From Gamsiella multidivaricata (lineage: Eukaryota > Mortierellomycota > Mortierellomycetes > Mortierellales > Mortierellaceae), in NCBI RefSeq assembly GCF_025024155.1, contig NW_026251757.1, positions 224,400 through 288,399 on the forward strand: DNA of 64,000 nucleotides. The letters run 5' to 3'. Both the position numbers and the translations under genes were made by a program. Numbering within the stretch: position 1 is the stretch's first letter; every line of letters begins with the position of its first letter. Of this stretch, positions 1-12,645 are shown one piece after another. The notes under the pieces are model-generated. The model saw only the letters and a program-made list of their open reading frames with translations, made no database searches and had not been told where the DNA came from.

Positions 1-1
1 C

Positions 2-682
2 CAGGAGCAGGTGCTCCGACAGCAGCATTTGGCAGCGCGCTCGCCCGTTCCATCTCCGCACCCACGTACGGTGTCGACAATAGAGCAACAGCAGGAGTAT
101 TATCAAGCTGCAGCGGCCGCGATGCAGCTGCAGCTGCAGCAACAGCAGCAGCGGCAACAGAGGGAGCAGAAGGAGCTGGCGCAGGCGAAGCAGGGCACCA
201 AGCTGTTCCATTTCTCGTCGAAGGATAAGAAAAAGAAGTCGAGCACACCTATGGTCTCGGTCTTGGAGCTGGAGGACGCTGAGGTCGAGGAGGAGGAGAT
301 CCAGCAGCAGCCGCGTGTAGGAGCTAAGAGCTGGAGGCGACAGAGTCAGCGTGTCGTTGCCTCGGGTACTTCTCAGAACTACCACGGCCATAGCAACAAC
401 AACAGCGGCGGCTACGGCGGTGCAGGATACCAGCAGCAGATGGTGTGCGCGCCGTACGAAGTTTCGAGGCGGGATGAGAATGATGACCAGCAAGGCGCGG
501 AGGCGTACTTTGAGACGAATGTGGACTATCATAATCACTATGGAAAGGGGCACGGGCGAGAAGGCGTAGAAGAGTATTTTGATCGTCAGTCGAATGCGGC
601 TTCTGCGGCAGCCGTGGGTGGATGCTGGAGGGATGTACAGTGTTACCAGACGGATAACATGAAGGATTATGCGTTCCCGTGA
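2..682 (+). CDS. C-terminal part of a Gln-rich protein (5' partial)
   Basis: The reading frame is open from base 2 and stops at 680-682, so the gene enters from outside the window and only about 226 C-terminal residues are visible. The visible part is low complexity: an Ala/Gln run (about 15 of 20 residues Gln or Leu), a Lys-rich patch (KDKKKKSS), a short Glu-rich acidic stretch, then Gly/Asn/Tyr-rich sequence with His. No catalytic domain is recognisable. The composition (polyQ beside a basic and an acidic patch) is typical of fungal regulatory or scaffold proteins, but nothing assigns a function. The opposite-strand frame over the same bases mirrors the repeats and is not taken as a gene. 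Confidence 0.6.
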   Translation, partial: QEQVLRQQHLAARSPVPSPHPRTVSTIEQQQEYYQAAAAAMQLQLQQQQQRQQREQKELAQAKQGTKLFHFSSKDKKKKSSTPMVSVLELEDAEVEEEEIQQQPRVGAKSWRRQSQRVVASGTSQNYHGHSNNNSGGYGGAGYQQQMVCAPYEVSRRDENDDQQGAEAYFETNVDYHNHYGKGHGREGVEEYFDRQSNAASAAAVGGCWRDVQCYQTDNMKDYAFP

Positions 683-3500
683 AGTCGATAAGAGGAAGGC
701 ATAGGCGAAGGCGCAACAGGCACGAGTTATAGACATGAAGCATATAGCGTCCTCCTTTCCATGACCATAAAGACACTTGACAATTCTAATGCTCTCCTTC
801 TGAAAACAATAAAAAGGAACAAAAAAAAAAGTACGTATATTTTTCTGCATATTGCTATGAGCTCTGAGGGCGCGTCCTCCTGCAAAGTCCTCATTCAAGT
901 CGCTGCTTAGCTGTTATGCTCTCACTATTATGGCGATTTTCTTAGGTCAACCCTCCGGATATGGTTTTCTATTGTTGCTTCGCATGAGACGTTAAACGCA
1001 TACCGCCTCGATTCAGAATACTGATGCGATGCGGGTACACCTGTGGGGCATTTATTGGCTCTTGTGTCTTGAATGATGTTGTTGGACGTTCCGCGATATA
1101 AATCGTCGTCCATGAATTTGCATCTTGTGGTGAGATTCTGCTGTCGCTTTGTCGTTTCCGACTCGTTTGATGGTGTTCTTTTCAGCAGCATAACTTTTTT
1201 TTAGTTTTTTTTTCTGGTCGTTGACGTTTTGGGACCAATGTCCATTCTTCTACTATGAAATTGTTCCCTTATTTTTCTTAAACCAGCTCAACCGTAGACT
1301 GTATGTAGCCCGAATGTCAGAGACACAGAAGAGGCTTTAGAAGAGCCAAAAAAAAAAAAAAAAAAAAAAAAAACTGAAGTACTGCATGGAAAGCTTACAT
1401 CTTTTCGTAGGATGGAGAACTATGATAAGCCAATTCTCCTTGCATTGTAACCCTAGATACGATTGAGAACTGGCATGGGTTTGTCTAGAGGGTTTCGACT
1501 AGTTCAGCAGACTAGTATCGGGCTAGTGAAATGGGACGGACAAGACTGATGCTAATCCAGACCCTGCTGATTCCCGTGGGTAAGTGAGTGAGCGGAAGAG
1601 CAAAAGTGGAGAATAGAGCGTTTCAATCAAGAAACTAGTCAGAAAGGTGGGAAGTTTAGTCCAGGGTTAGAAATTGACGAGCGAAGATACAAACACTCTT
1701 TTACGAGGAGTCAAATCCGCATGCATCGTGGGCAAGTAATGTGTCATAGATATCTATTGCTGTTGGGCCAATGGCTGTGAAAGATGCTCCCTAGAGGGAT
1801 AGGACAGGGAGGTTGTGTGCCTGTCAATGACGGTACTGTGGAGTGTCTCAACTGCTCGGTTCTGAGGGTGACCCGCGCTGACGAAGCCGCGTATTCCAGT
1901 GATGTCCCCGGTTATAGACAGGGAATTGTGTGAGAAAATACAGATAGGGATTACAAAAAGAGCTCTTGCGATGTATGAGCTGTATGCGCTCTATTCAGCC
2001 AGTCCGTTGCACTTAGTGGGAGTGAAATGCAGTTGGTGGCGGTGCTCGTCTGTTGGATCCTATTGGCCAACTCTATCGGTTTCATCTAGCAAGCAATTGT
2101 CGCCCTTACTTGCTGTCTCCTTGGACCACTAACTAATAGTCCAGGTAAGTTGGAAAGGCGCCGTAATTTAGGTTTTAAGGATAACGCTGACAGGAGACAA
2201 TAGTTATGAATTAGATATCAGACTCAGCAATGGTTCATTTTTGCGATTCATTACTAAACTAATTCTCATCGCAGCCGACTTCAACCCTAAACGAATGTAA
2301 ATGCCCCAAGGATAAGACAGCACTTGACCCAATATCTCGGCATCCTCAGCTCATAGCCACGGCTCCCGTCAGCAATAATGGGCATGCTAACATAAACGTG
2401 TTCATTTTATTCATAACTGTAGCGTAGCAGTCAGAAATATGTTGAATCGAGTGAAGAACTTATTCGATGGTGAAAGGAGCAGCCTTAAATCAATTGCCTA
2501 GCAATCAACACTATTGGCGACAGGTACGGAAAAATACAGCATGAGAGCACGCAAAGACGCTGTAGATACGTATTTCACTCACGCCAAAGCTCATTTAGAA
2601 TGGACTTCAATGTTTGTAGCCATAAGCGTATGAAGGTGCATGAAAAGCTGACGGCATTTCTCTTGCCCTAATACTGGCTCTCATCTAGTTCTTCATCTTC
2701 TCATCTTCATCTTCGTTGTCTGTCTCGCGCTTTCGTTTCGTTCTCGCGCTTCCCCAACGCGCTGCTTGCCGAATCTGCTGTCTTCTTTTTCGCGTTTTCC
2801 GCGACCGCCATAACCAAGCGCACTAAATCCGTCATTATGGAAGATACAGTGTTCTCGTAGAGGCATGCGCTGATAAGGAATGTTAGAAGGATGTTACCAT
2901 GTAGAGAGAATATTTGCGAGAAACAGCCAGTGCGTTAGATGTCCATATCCCCCACCGCGATGAGAGTAAGGAGAGCGTTTCTTGCAATGCATTTATGCTC
3001 ATGGTCCCTCTATCTACATGTTCGCGCTTGTGCCCGTGTGCGTTTTAGTGCTGTTGTGTGGGAAGTTGCTGTTTAATACGTTGTATACAGTGCTATCATT
3101 GTGGGAGCCCTCACTAGCTGGGGATGCGAGATTATATCCTTGAGAAGGGAAAAGTAATACGAACGGGTGTAGATTTGACCTTCGAAATAGGGCTTTGACC
3201 TGTTTATTTGTAGAAGTATTATGGAGAAGCGAGCTGGTAGGAAATTACCAGTAGCGCGGCATCTCGAGGCTATGGCGCAAGGAATAGCTATAGTGGACCA
3301 GTTGGCTAGTGAAACTGAAGAAAATATCGAGCAATCGAATTAGTAACTTGGAAGACCTCAAACGCTGAGAAATGGATATGAGCAATAGATAATCAGTGAA
3401 ATGAACGAGCGTATTAAAAGAATATATTGGTAAAGGTTCTACTTCAGGAAGAGGCGCGAAGCGACAGTAGGTCCTTCAGTTCCTGGGACTTTTGAACCTG
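683..3500. other. Long intergenic stretch without a recognisable gene
   Basis: No ORF here has convincing protein character. A run of 26 A lies at 1348-1373. A short minus-strand frame near 2687-2830 ends in a basic then acidic tail (KRKRETDNEDEDEKMK) and could be the relic of a coding 3' end, but it is preceded by a stop and cannot be connected to anything. Confidence 0.5.
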
Positions 3501-4334
3501 TTACTTATACTGAGCCATCTGCTCCTGCTGCTGCTGTGCCAACTGCTTTTTCATTTGCTCATTTTCTAACATGAGCTGCTGAATAGTAGCGACATTGGCC
3601 GTCACTGCCTGGTCTTCAACTGTTGGCAATAAATTCCCTTGGTTTTCCTCCTCTTGAGCCACCAACACACCACTCTCTGCATCCGATGCAGAGTCTCCGC
3701 TCGTCGCACTTTTATCCATGCCATCCACACTGTCTACCTCTGAATTGCTGTCTCCGATCTGCGTATCCTCATCGCGTTCCCATTCTTCGATCAGCTCACT
3801 ATCACCTGTATTGACCTTGTCCCTGAACTCGGTACCTCTTGCGATATTCAAAGACACTCTGAGTTTTAGCAGTGAAGTAGATCTCTTTAGGGAACCAGTT
3901 GTACGTCTGCCGAAATCCTGGAATGTGGTAGGACATGTTCTCATCGAACTCGATATATTGCAGTGGGGATTCGACCCAGGCAAGGCGCCAGCTGTCACCG
4001 ACCTCCTTGAACACCTCGTTGATTAGGGCTATGACGTGTTAATGTGTTAGACAATTGATGAGGTGGTTAGGGAAGGAGATAGGAATCTGCCGCGAATTAT
4101 GCTATGAAACACGGCTTTTATTTCTGTGTTGCTCTTTCTTTATAAAGCTATGTTGGCAACAACAGGGTGCGTGAATTCCTTGATATAGTGGCCACGGATC
4201 CTGTTTGACAGACTCGGAGATTCAATCAGATAGCGAGCCATGCTTAAATAACCAATTGCTTCAATGGTGACGACGTCGTCGAGATCGGAGCTGGGGTTGC
4301 AGTTGGCAAGGGCTGACGGCATTAGGGATATCAC
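3501..4334 (-). pseudogene. Unknown protein with acidic linker and C-terminal coiled coil, apparently frameshifted
   Basis: Three minus-strand frames read as one protein. The segment at 4334-4140 contains RYLIESPSLSNRIRGHYIKE. An intron probably covers about 4023-4140, with an acceptor ACGTCATAG near 4030. The segment at 4014-about 3835 contains VGDSWRLAWVESPLQYIEFD and WFPKEIYFTAKTQ. The last segment, to 3501, is acidic (EEWERDEDTQ) and ends in a short Gln-rich coiled coil (LMLENEQMKKQLAQQQQEQ). Between the second and third segments, around 3830-3850, the frame moves by one base with no plausible splice pair, so this is a pseudogene or a sequence error. I do not recognise the family. The upstream start is not found; ATG at 4332-4334 is only the first in frame. 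Confidence 0.45.
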
Positions 4335-5024
4335 TTTATGTCAAGAATGAAATGAGAGCCTGGCCAGAACGGCTTGCTTCATCTCCATAATTCAAGCGCA
4401 TCTCTAAATATTTTCTCTGCCCTTGCATCTCATGGCAACTCCCAAGCTGTGCCATAAATGATGCAGATCCAAGTTAGATCATTGGGCGCATATAGGCGAT
4501 GAATTCAGTTACCGCTCTACCATATTACACGTCTTCCAGCGGAAAAGGCGGTGGTAATCTCCCACGGCGGGAAACACGCGCCTGAAATGAATCATGCGCG
4601 GTAGCAGAGTACGTAGTCCAAAAACAGATGGCGAAGGGTGTTGTGTGACCACAATATCAATAAAATCCATGACCAGCGATATGGTGAATACATGCGGCGA
4701 TGGAGATCCCTGCGGAGGAAAATATGGAGACTGGGAGACGCTGCTGTAGCGCTACGCTAAGTGTGTAATCCAAATGCACCTAATCGATACCAGATTTAGT
4801 CGGTCGATCCTTTCTATTTGATGTGTGCACAAATAACACCCGTAGACCCCAAAAGTTAGTCTGATTGCACCAAAGATGTATACAAGCTGTTGGCGAAAAG
4901 ATCAACAAAAAAATAGCAAACAAACACGCTCGACAGTGTTCAATTGCACGGTATATATTTAAGTCTAAATCTATGTGCATAGCAATATATGATTCATTTC
5001 TTTCCACCATCTAGTATCTTTCCA
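4335..5024. other. Intergenic, nothing recognised
   Basis: Short frames only, with no protein-like composition, between the broken gene on the left and the 3' end of the Dph6-like gene. Confidence 0.5.
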
Positions 5025-5872
5025 TTACTCGTCCCGAACCAGCCTGACACCCTTAAAATCCATGAACACAAACTCTCCTTCTCTCTTAGGCTCGCCCTCA
5101 TACTCAATCCTATAGCCATTATACAACTCTGGGACCGTCAACACCATCGTATGGAACTCTCCCATCTCGCCACCCATATCCACATCCCCCTGTCTCGGCT
5201 CCAACATCGTTTTCTTGAATTCCGGAGTGAGTTTTTGGCCGACGAACTGGCGGGCAAGGGATTCGTCATTGTTCAGCTTTTGAATCGACGCGCAAGTGAT
5301 AAGGAGTGAGAAACCACGAGAGAAGAGCGTCGATAGGAGCTCATTTCGATCGATGGCCCAGATCGGACAGGAGAGCGGAATAATGTCCTGAGTGGCTCGG
5401 GTCATGAAGTTATCGCACACGTTCAGGATATCGCCTAGGAAAGCAGGGCATGGAAAGCGAATTGGAAAATGGTTAGTGCGGAAACGCATTAATTAATTGA
5501 TGAAACAATTGCTGTGCAACGTTCCATTGCTTCGATTGCACACCCTAAGAACTTCCCGACGATGCAATTGCACAACATACCGGTGACAAGGAGGTCGAGG
5601 TTATATATTTCCTTGACCTCGGCAATCTTTTCGCGGTAACATTCGAGATGGGTCTTGCCCTCTTCACCGATCTCAACCAAGATGTGAGGGATATCGAGCG
5701 CCTTAGCCTGCAACTTGATGACTTCGAGCGAGTGTGCTTTGAAGGAGGTGAAGTTCTTGGGGCCAAATGTGATAAGAACCACAACGTCGTGCGTCGCTTT
5801 TGTCAGGCACAGCGCCAACGTACAGTCCTTTCCACCCGTGAACGATACCGCGGCTCTTTTTTTGGTTGTCAT
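5025..5872 (-). CDS. PP-loop ATPase of the diphthine-ammonia ligase (Dph6/ATP_bind_4) family
   Basis: Exons 5872-5581 and 5434-5025 join in phase (donor GTATGT, acceptor CCTAG) to give 233 residues. The start is ATG at 5872. The PP-loop is near the N-terminus: SFTGGKDC at residues 10-17, a variant of the SGGKDS pyrophosphatase motif. The splice junction falls inside the family motif and reads LLVTGDILNVCDNFMTR. A C-terminal EFHTMVL segment is also typical. Known role of the family: ATP-dependent amidation of diphthine on elongation factor 2, in the cytosol. The protein is about archaeal length, and lacks the extra C-terminal domains of yeast Dph6, so it may be a paralogue rather than the true ligase. 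It is transcribed divergently from the Vps36 gene across about 360 bp. Confidence 0.8.
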
Positions 5873-6232
5873 GGAGAATGAGTAGGAGAGTGCGGAATGA
5901 GAGATGTGTCGAAGGGAGATGTGATGTAGAAAATGGAGGGAATAGGGTGGTTTTCTCGGAACAGAAAGTCTGTTTCCCCGCACCGCGCTGACATTCCCTC
6001 ATTTGACCATTTCTGAACGAGTACCAAAACCACATCGCCCTCTTTCTTTTTCATGAGCAGCCTCCTTCGCCATCAACGCGACAACGACCAGCATCGACAC
6101 CTCCCGACAAGCACAACAGGACACGCCTTCCCAGACAACAAGCCAGCTCTGTCCGTATTCCTTCGGGTCTAACTATAACATCTCGCTCTTGAACACACAC
6201 TTCAGCATCGCTTCAACTTCAACTTCAACTTC
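5873..6232. promoter_or_regulatory. Shared divergent promoter region, Dph6-like / Vps36
   Basis: The start codons of two divergent genes lie 360 bp apart, so this stretch must hold both 5' UTRs and promoters. No TATA box stands out; the Vps36 side ends in a CT-rich leader (repeated TTCAAC). Confidence 0.4.
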
Positions 6233-9048
6233 ATGGACCGCTGGGACCCCATCCAGCTCACGTCAACTTTCCGCCCCGTGCTCGAGCCACACGAGACGAT
6301 CCAGACGACCCAAGACCAAGTCGGTCTCTACGACGGGCAAGTTCATATCTCTCAATGGGTCCCTGTGGTGCTCCTACACCTCTACATGCTGGGAAAAAGC
6401 ACACCTGAAACCTATGTTAACGACGTGTCCTGCTTCGCCAACTTTTGAATGATAGCCGCCAAAAGGCAGAGGATTACCCCAATGGCACCGTCTATCTAAC
6501 TAGCTACCGCATCCTCTACATCGATACCAAAGACCCCGTCCGGAAATCTATTGGCCTCCAGCTACGGCTCATCAATGGCATCCAGCACTATGTACGTCCC
6601 TTCTCTCTTCTTCGTATCATCAGAAGGACAAACAGGTCACCCTCGTTCTGTCATTCAGCGCCTAAAACTCACACTTCTTCTCTCCCTTAGGGCGGATTCA
6701 TGTCCTCATCGCCAAAACTTACCCTCGATCTATACCCGCGCCCACATTCCTCCTCCTTGGATCCCACTGCCTCCACCTCTCTAACCAACGGGACCACAAC
6801 TCTTTCAGGACTCGACACAAGCCTCTCAACCCTCTCCCTCAAATCCGAACCCTCCTGGGTCTGCGCGATCTGCTACCATTCCAATCAAGGCTCCTTCCTC
6901 AAATGTGCTGTTTGCGGTGTTCGGAAACCGGCCCCTAGTGCTGATACTCCTATCCCCGCTACCCCAGTAGCCAATCCCTTCCAGGTGACAGAATCTTACA
7001 GCAATATCATCACGAGCGGAATAGGATCGTCAAGTCCGCGGTCTGCTTCGCAGAGTGGACCTATGACACCTCCGATAGCGACTGCAACTGCGATGACAAC
7101 AGGAGGAGGAGATGGAGAGCATCCAGGAATCGCATGTCCGGCGTGTACGTTCCACAACGATCTCTTTATGATTCAATGCGAGATCTGCGGAACCCAGTTA
7201 CAAGATGCTCAGAGTATCGCCTTTACGTTGCATCGCCAGGAGCAGCACCAGCGTGCTATTCGACAGTTGCCCTCGACCACCGATGTCGCCACTGAAAGCG
7301 CGCGCGCCTCAACACCAACTGCGGCAGGAGTAGGAGCGGCGGGAGACATCAAATCTGCGAGCACAGGCGGCTCCAGCGCAGGGGGTAGTAGGTTCTTGGG
7401 ACTTTATTCCGGTGCAGGAAAGTCAAATGTAGAGGATACGAATAGTGTGAAGTTATCGTTTCGGGCAGGAGGTAATTCGAATTTTCATACATTGCTGAAA
7501 GCGGCTATGGCCACCAGAGCTTGGGAGGTAAGGCGAGGAGACTGCTTTGAGCATGTAACGTTTGGCGAGCGTCGTTTCTCGTTCTTTCTTTTCATGGGTA
7601 TTGGGGGTTTACTGATAGGACAGGATGGTTTTTTTCTTCTTCAAAATATTGGATATAGGCCAAGCCAAAACCGCACCCAGAACCGACGATGGGACTGGCT
7701 TCGTCGGCATCACAGCAGGACTCAACTCCAGGATCATCGCCGGTCATCAAAGTCGGCGGTATAAGTACGTTTTTGTAACAATAATTACCTACTTTGGTCT
7801 AATATCATAACCTGGACTACTCGGACTGTCTGTCAAAATCTACGATCCGTGGACTAAACATCCATGATCTCTTTTCTTCATTCTGTCGATTTCTGATAGG
7901 CGGGATTATGCGCACGGTAGAAACAAACAAGAAAGCGACCGACGAGACATTATCCCAGGCATTCCAAGATCTACAGGGACTGATGGACAAGGCCGCAGAG
8001 ATGGTCGCCCTCGCAGAGAGTATTTCGAACCGACTGGCGAAATCCAATACGATGAATAATGAAGAGACCGCGACCTTCAAGACCTATCTACTCAGCATGG
8101 GTATCGCGGCTCCTGTCACAAAGTAATAATTTCGTTCTCAGGTTTAATGTAATGAAGTGAGACGCACGTTTATGAGCATTGGCTAACATCGTATGCGTTT
8201 TTGATTGATCGCGTGGGGAAAAAAATAGGGATACGGCAGGAGCGGTTTTCCACAAGGAACTGGCGCGTGAGTTGGTCGAGTTCATTTTACCGATCGTCGA
8301 GAAAGAAGGCGGAACTATGAGTCTCATGGACATCTATTGTGTCTTCAATCGTGCTCGCGGCGTTGGTAATATCATCCTCCATTGTTACTCACTGCGGATC
8401 TTTTTTTTTTTTTGCTGGATCAACAGCTCCCTGTACCTCATTGAACTAACATCTCTCTACTTCCTGCTTTCTCACCCTCTTTCGCCGCCTTTTTTTGCTT
8501 CAATTTACATTATAGAATTGATCTCCCCAAAGGATCTTCACACCGCATGCCAAATGTTCCCGGACCTGAACTTGCCTTTGCGGCTACGGAAATTCGATAG
8601 CGGTCTACTAGTCATTCAGACAATGGCCCGATACAGTGACGACGAGGTCTCGAGTGCAATCTCGAAACGCATTCAGGAGCTCCCGCCTGGGGCACCGGGT
8701 CTATCAGCCGTCGAACTCGCGAGCGCCATCCAGATTAGCGTCGCCCTCGCTCAGGAGCAGCTTTTGGTATGCTTGATCTCGTTTTTTTTTTGGGAGGGGG
8801 GGGAGTCCTGTTGTCTTTGAGTATGTGCAAGGAAACGATGTGAAGGACGTATATCGGCAGGATCGACAAGAGTACTAATCCGGTTTTTTTTTTTTTTTTT
8901 TTTCACTGCTGTATTATTTTTCAATGCGTGTGCTTTTGTTACGCTCTAAAAAAAATAGATGACCGAGGCAAGGGGATTGATTTGTAGAGACGAGTCCGTT
9001 GAGGGACTACGTTTCTATGACAATTTATTCGCAAAGTGGGAGATCTAG
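6233..9048 (+). CDS. VPS36: Vps36, ESCRT-II subunit with GLUE domain and two NZF zinc fingers
   Basis: Eight exons join in phase: 6233-6340, 6466-6591, 6691-7527, 7659-7764, 7900-8122, 8229-8365, 8516-8766, 8959-9048 (625 residues). The first junction, with donor GTTCAT, is the least certain. The GLUE domain starts at once (GLYDGQ, then NGTVYLTSYRILYID). It is interrupted by two zinc fingers near residues 134-155 (WVCAICYHSNQGSFLKCAVC) and 225-246 (CPACTFHNDLFMIQCEIC), then resumes (VKLSFRAGG). The C-terminal half is the EAP45 winged-helix region (TDETLSQAFQDLQGLMDKAAEMV). Known role: with Vps22 and Vps25 it recognises ubiquitinated cargo and phosphoinositide on endosomes for multivesicular-body sorting. 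The double NZF insertion resembles budding-yeast Vps36; animal EAP45 lacks it. Confidence 0.93.
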
Positions 9049-9259
9049 AAAACTGTCAAAGCATTTACATACATCCCAGCTCTGCGCACATAATTTTCGA
9101 AAATCAGAATAAAAGCGCATTTATTTCTTCATTCAAACGCTTCCTCCACGTTTCTAATTAAAAGTACATGCTACTCATCGTTGCGGAACAAAAATTATCA
9201 AGGGGTCCGAATGTCCCCCTCAAAACGGCTGATCTTCATCGCTACTATGTCCCTGGGTC

Positions 9260-11719
9260 TTACAAAGATCGAGTATCCAGCGCCGTGGTATCTAAATGTG
9301 AAGACAACAAGATGGTTCCATCCTCAATTCCATCATTTGCTCCCTTAATCGACTCCTCGCCCACATCCACCTCTCGTAGGCCAATCACTCCGGTTGCCAG
9401 ATCCTGGCCCTCGTCTTCGCCAACATCGTGTCCATCGAACGTATACTGTGTCCCTGACCGCTGCAGCGCCAGGTCTCGTCTCCGAATCTCATAATACTTT
9501 TGATGCTGCAAAGTCTTTACATACTGTCCATGCTGTATATCCGCGAGCGTCCGCGAAAGCTGGTATCCCTTCGAAAACGTGCTGTCCGAGCTTTTTCTGC
9601 TGATCATACTGAAGTCACTGGATTTCATTGAGCCAGAGCTCGTTCTTGTTCCTGTTCCTGTGTCAAACAGGGTGCCCGAATCCATGGGCGTGCTGTTGTC
9701 GTGGTCTGACGAATACGCTGTCGTCGATGGAAGCGACATCGAGGGCGAGTTCGTATTGGGCGCGTACGGGATGATCAAGAACGGTTCTCTTTCGCGTTCG
9801 CGTTTCGTCGACACTCCAGAACTTGCTCTTGCGGCCGATGATCCCAAGTCCACAGTACTGAGGTTGATCGTATTATGGCTCGGATTCGAAATAAGCTGCT
9901 GACTGTGGGTTTGATGCTGACGAGTATGTTGATAGTGATGCGCTCGGAACGGGACCATGGGCGTCGAGGACGCCTCGGATCCTGTCATAAAATCTTCCCT
10001 GCTACCGTTGTCATCCATGAGCGGTTCCCTTGACCGAGAGTTCCTGAGCGTTCCAGAATCGTTGCCCTTGGGCAGTTCATAAGTTCTCCATAGTTTTCGT
10101 GAATATTTCACAGCAATAAAGGAAATGACGCCGAGTAATATGACACTGGTAATGACGATCTTGATGATGACTGGTATTGACATATTTTGGCCTTTTGAGG
10201 CGATGGATGCGGGTGTAAAAGTCGTGGTCCAGATCCATGAAGTCGTATTGATGATAGCCACTTGGGGCTCTGAGAATTGTCTAGGTCCCGTCAGTCCGCC
10301 ATCAAACCCTGCCGATATTCATTGCAACAAAAGAAATAAAAGAGGTTAAAATCATGGATTATGCTATCATGCAATGGAAAGGACGAGGACAAAAACCATC
10401 TCATGAAAGTGCGTTACTCTACCTCCAACAAGGATCAATTGATCCAGCGTGGCAAGCTGACAGGTGGCGCCCGCGCGCCCTGGAAACGGCAAGTTCATAA
10501 TGCTCATCATCCGCCACGTCCAATCGGTTGTACTCAACACCCATGAATCCCCTAGACTACCATTCACCGAGGCGCCTCCGTACATGAACACGTCCCCATT
10601 CGCCAGCACCACCGTACACGGTGATAACCTTGGCACTGGTATTCCTACACCAGCTGCTGCGCCCTTCAGCGGTATTGTTGAGATCGGCACCGATGGCGGC
10701 GCCCCGTTTGCGACCGTCACCATCGAGTTCACCAGGTATCCCGTTCCAAACGGTACACAGCTCCCAACCGTCCCATTCGCCGGATTCATCAGACTACACC
10801 CTCCCATAATCAACGTCTGCTTCATCCTCGGTAAATACAGCACAATCGGCTGTGTCAATCCCGGCGGCGATCCCGAGCTCGCAATTGCTGCCGACCAAGT
10901 CCACTTATCGAACCCTGGCTGCGTATCCAACAAATCAAACTCGGCCGCCATCGAGAACGTCTGTGTCCCTCCTCCTCCAGTAGCAAGTGTGCCTCCATAG
11001 AGCACCATCTGCCCCGTACTCTCATCCAACGCTATCCCCACCGATGTCCGTGGGGTTCGTGGGAAAACGCTCGCCACGGCCGCCGGGCTCAAATAAGCCC
11101 ATTGATTCTCTGTGATATCATACACCACAACTAGCTGCCCAATCTGATCCCCAACCCCCGCCAGGACCAGATTCTTCTGGTCCGCCGAAACTGCGACCTT
11201 TGCATCTTGTACAAAATATCCCGCCTGAAGCCGCTTCCATGGAACCTTTGTCGTTGCAAATGTTGCGTCCAACGGGATCGCGAGCGTGTCAGCCGTGGCC
11301 AGGAACGGTGGGATCATCGAGATCGTGCCCGAGCAGATGTAAAGGACGTTGTTGACGATACTTGATCCGGCGTTGTAACGAGAGGTGTATATCACTTGTG
11401 GGAGCTGTGATGTTGGCTGAGGTTGTGGTTGTGCGGAGACCGTCGGGAGTGCATGGAAGAGGAAGAGGAGGAATGCTGTTGTTGTTGTGGCGAGAGCTGT
11501 TGGGCGACTACGAGAGACGCGACGGGTTGATTGTTTCTTGACCGATAGAAGGCGCTGTTTTTGCTGTTGCCTGTAGCATTGGGTGCAGTACAAGAAAAAT
11601 GAAGGGAAGGGGGTTATATTATTCATGAGCATGATGTAAATATGAAGAATGAGCGGCTGAGTGAGAGATAAGCTGGTAAGGATTGTCTTTGAGCGAGAAA
11701 GAGAGAGTGGTGTGTGCAC
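9260..11719 (-). CDS. Membrane-anchored kelch-repeat (galactose-oxidase-like propeller) protein
   Basis: Two exons, 11719-10423 and 10308-9260 (intron donor GTAGAG, acceptor GGCAG), give up to 781 residues in phase. The start is uncertain: ATG at 11632 would also precede the hydrophobic N-terminal segment (AFLLFLFHALPTVSA), a signal peptide or anchor. The ectodomain has kelch-type blades (MVLYGGTLATGGG, TLIMGGCSLM, DVFMYGGASVNGSLGDSWVL, LILVGGFDG). The intron falls inside the last blade. A single transmembrane helix follows (IKIVITSVILLGVISFIAV), then a Ser/Thr/His-rich cytoplasmic tail of about 270 residues. The ligand and role are unknown. The gene converges on Vps36 with about 210 bp between stops. 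Confidence 0.75.
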
Positions 11720-12645
11720 GATTTATTGAGATAGTGTGTTACGAACACTGTTTTAAGCGTGAAGTGCAGAGTAGTGCTTCAAGGGTGAAATAGAAAAAAA
11801 ATAAAAATAAAAATAAAAAGATCGCTGAGAAGAGGAGGATGAAGGGCCGAGGGATGGAGAAAAGGAAAGGAATGAGAGATGAAAGAAGGAGAAGAATGGG
11901 GAGAAAGGGAGCCGTTGAGGGGGTGTGGGTTTGTGAAGTGTGAACCAAGGGCTGAGTGCTATTTATGTGATTCTTATTTTACTCAAGACAAGAGACAGGG
12001 GCAGATACACAACGGAACAACCAACAACCCATCGCAGTGGGCTGTCATCATGACCGAGAAGAAAAACGACAAATGAGGAATTACCATCACTACTGCCATC
12101 AAGGACGAAGAGTGCCCCGTCATAGTGCTTTGCTTCGTTTTTCATACGGTCTTTATTTAGACGAAGCTGACATTCTAAAGTAAAGACGCTATACAGGCAT
12201 CGCATTGGAATTAGACCAATGCTATGCCCGCATACTCCCTGCTGCTGCTGCGGATGCATCCCCCCTCTCTTGACCAGGGAAAAAACAAGACCCTGCCAAT
12301 GTTTAATTGCAAAATGCAGTCTGCTCTCAAGGGCCAATGGGTCATTTTTTGAGTTATTTATTTCTCCGCCCTGGCTAGCACTGCCCTCCCCCATTTCCCC
12401 ATTTCCACAAAAAATAACCCCCTCACAGCCACACTCATGCCCTCAGCCCGAACTAGCCGATCGATCATTCGCTGTGTTTCTTGGTGCGCAGCCGTTGAGA
12501 TGATGTGAGTATTATCAATCATCCTCACACACAGCGTACCACCGATCGACCTGACCGTACTCCTTTCTATTGAACATTGTCATTCATGTTTCTATCACAT
12601 TTATTAAATTGCAATATTCATCTCAAACCGTGCTCGCTTCCCTTT
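11720..12645. other. Intergenic, 5' side of the kelch gene and 3' side of Rce1
   Basis: A/T-rich and purine-rich simple sequence (AAAAATAAAAATAAAAAT at about 11800) and a few short frames. No gene recognised. Confidence 0.5.

Noticed and set aside
324..776. Long minus-strand frame opposite the first gene
   Set aside because: Mirrors the Gln/Gly-rich repeats of the plus-strand gene; no independent protein character.
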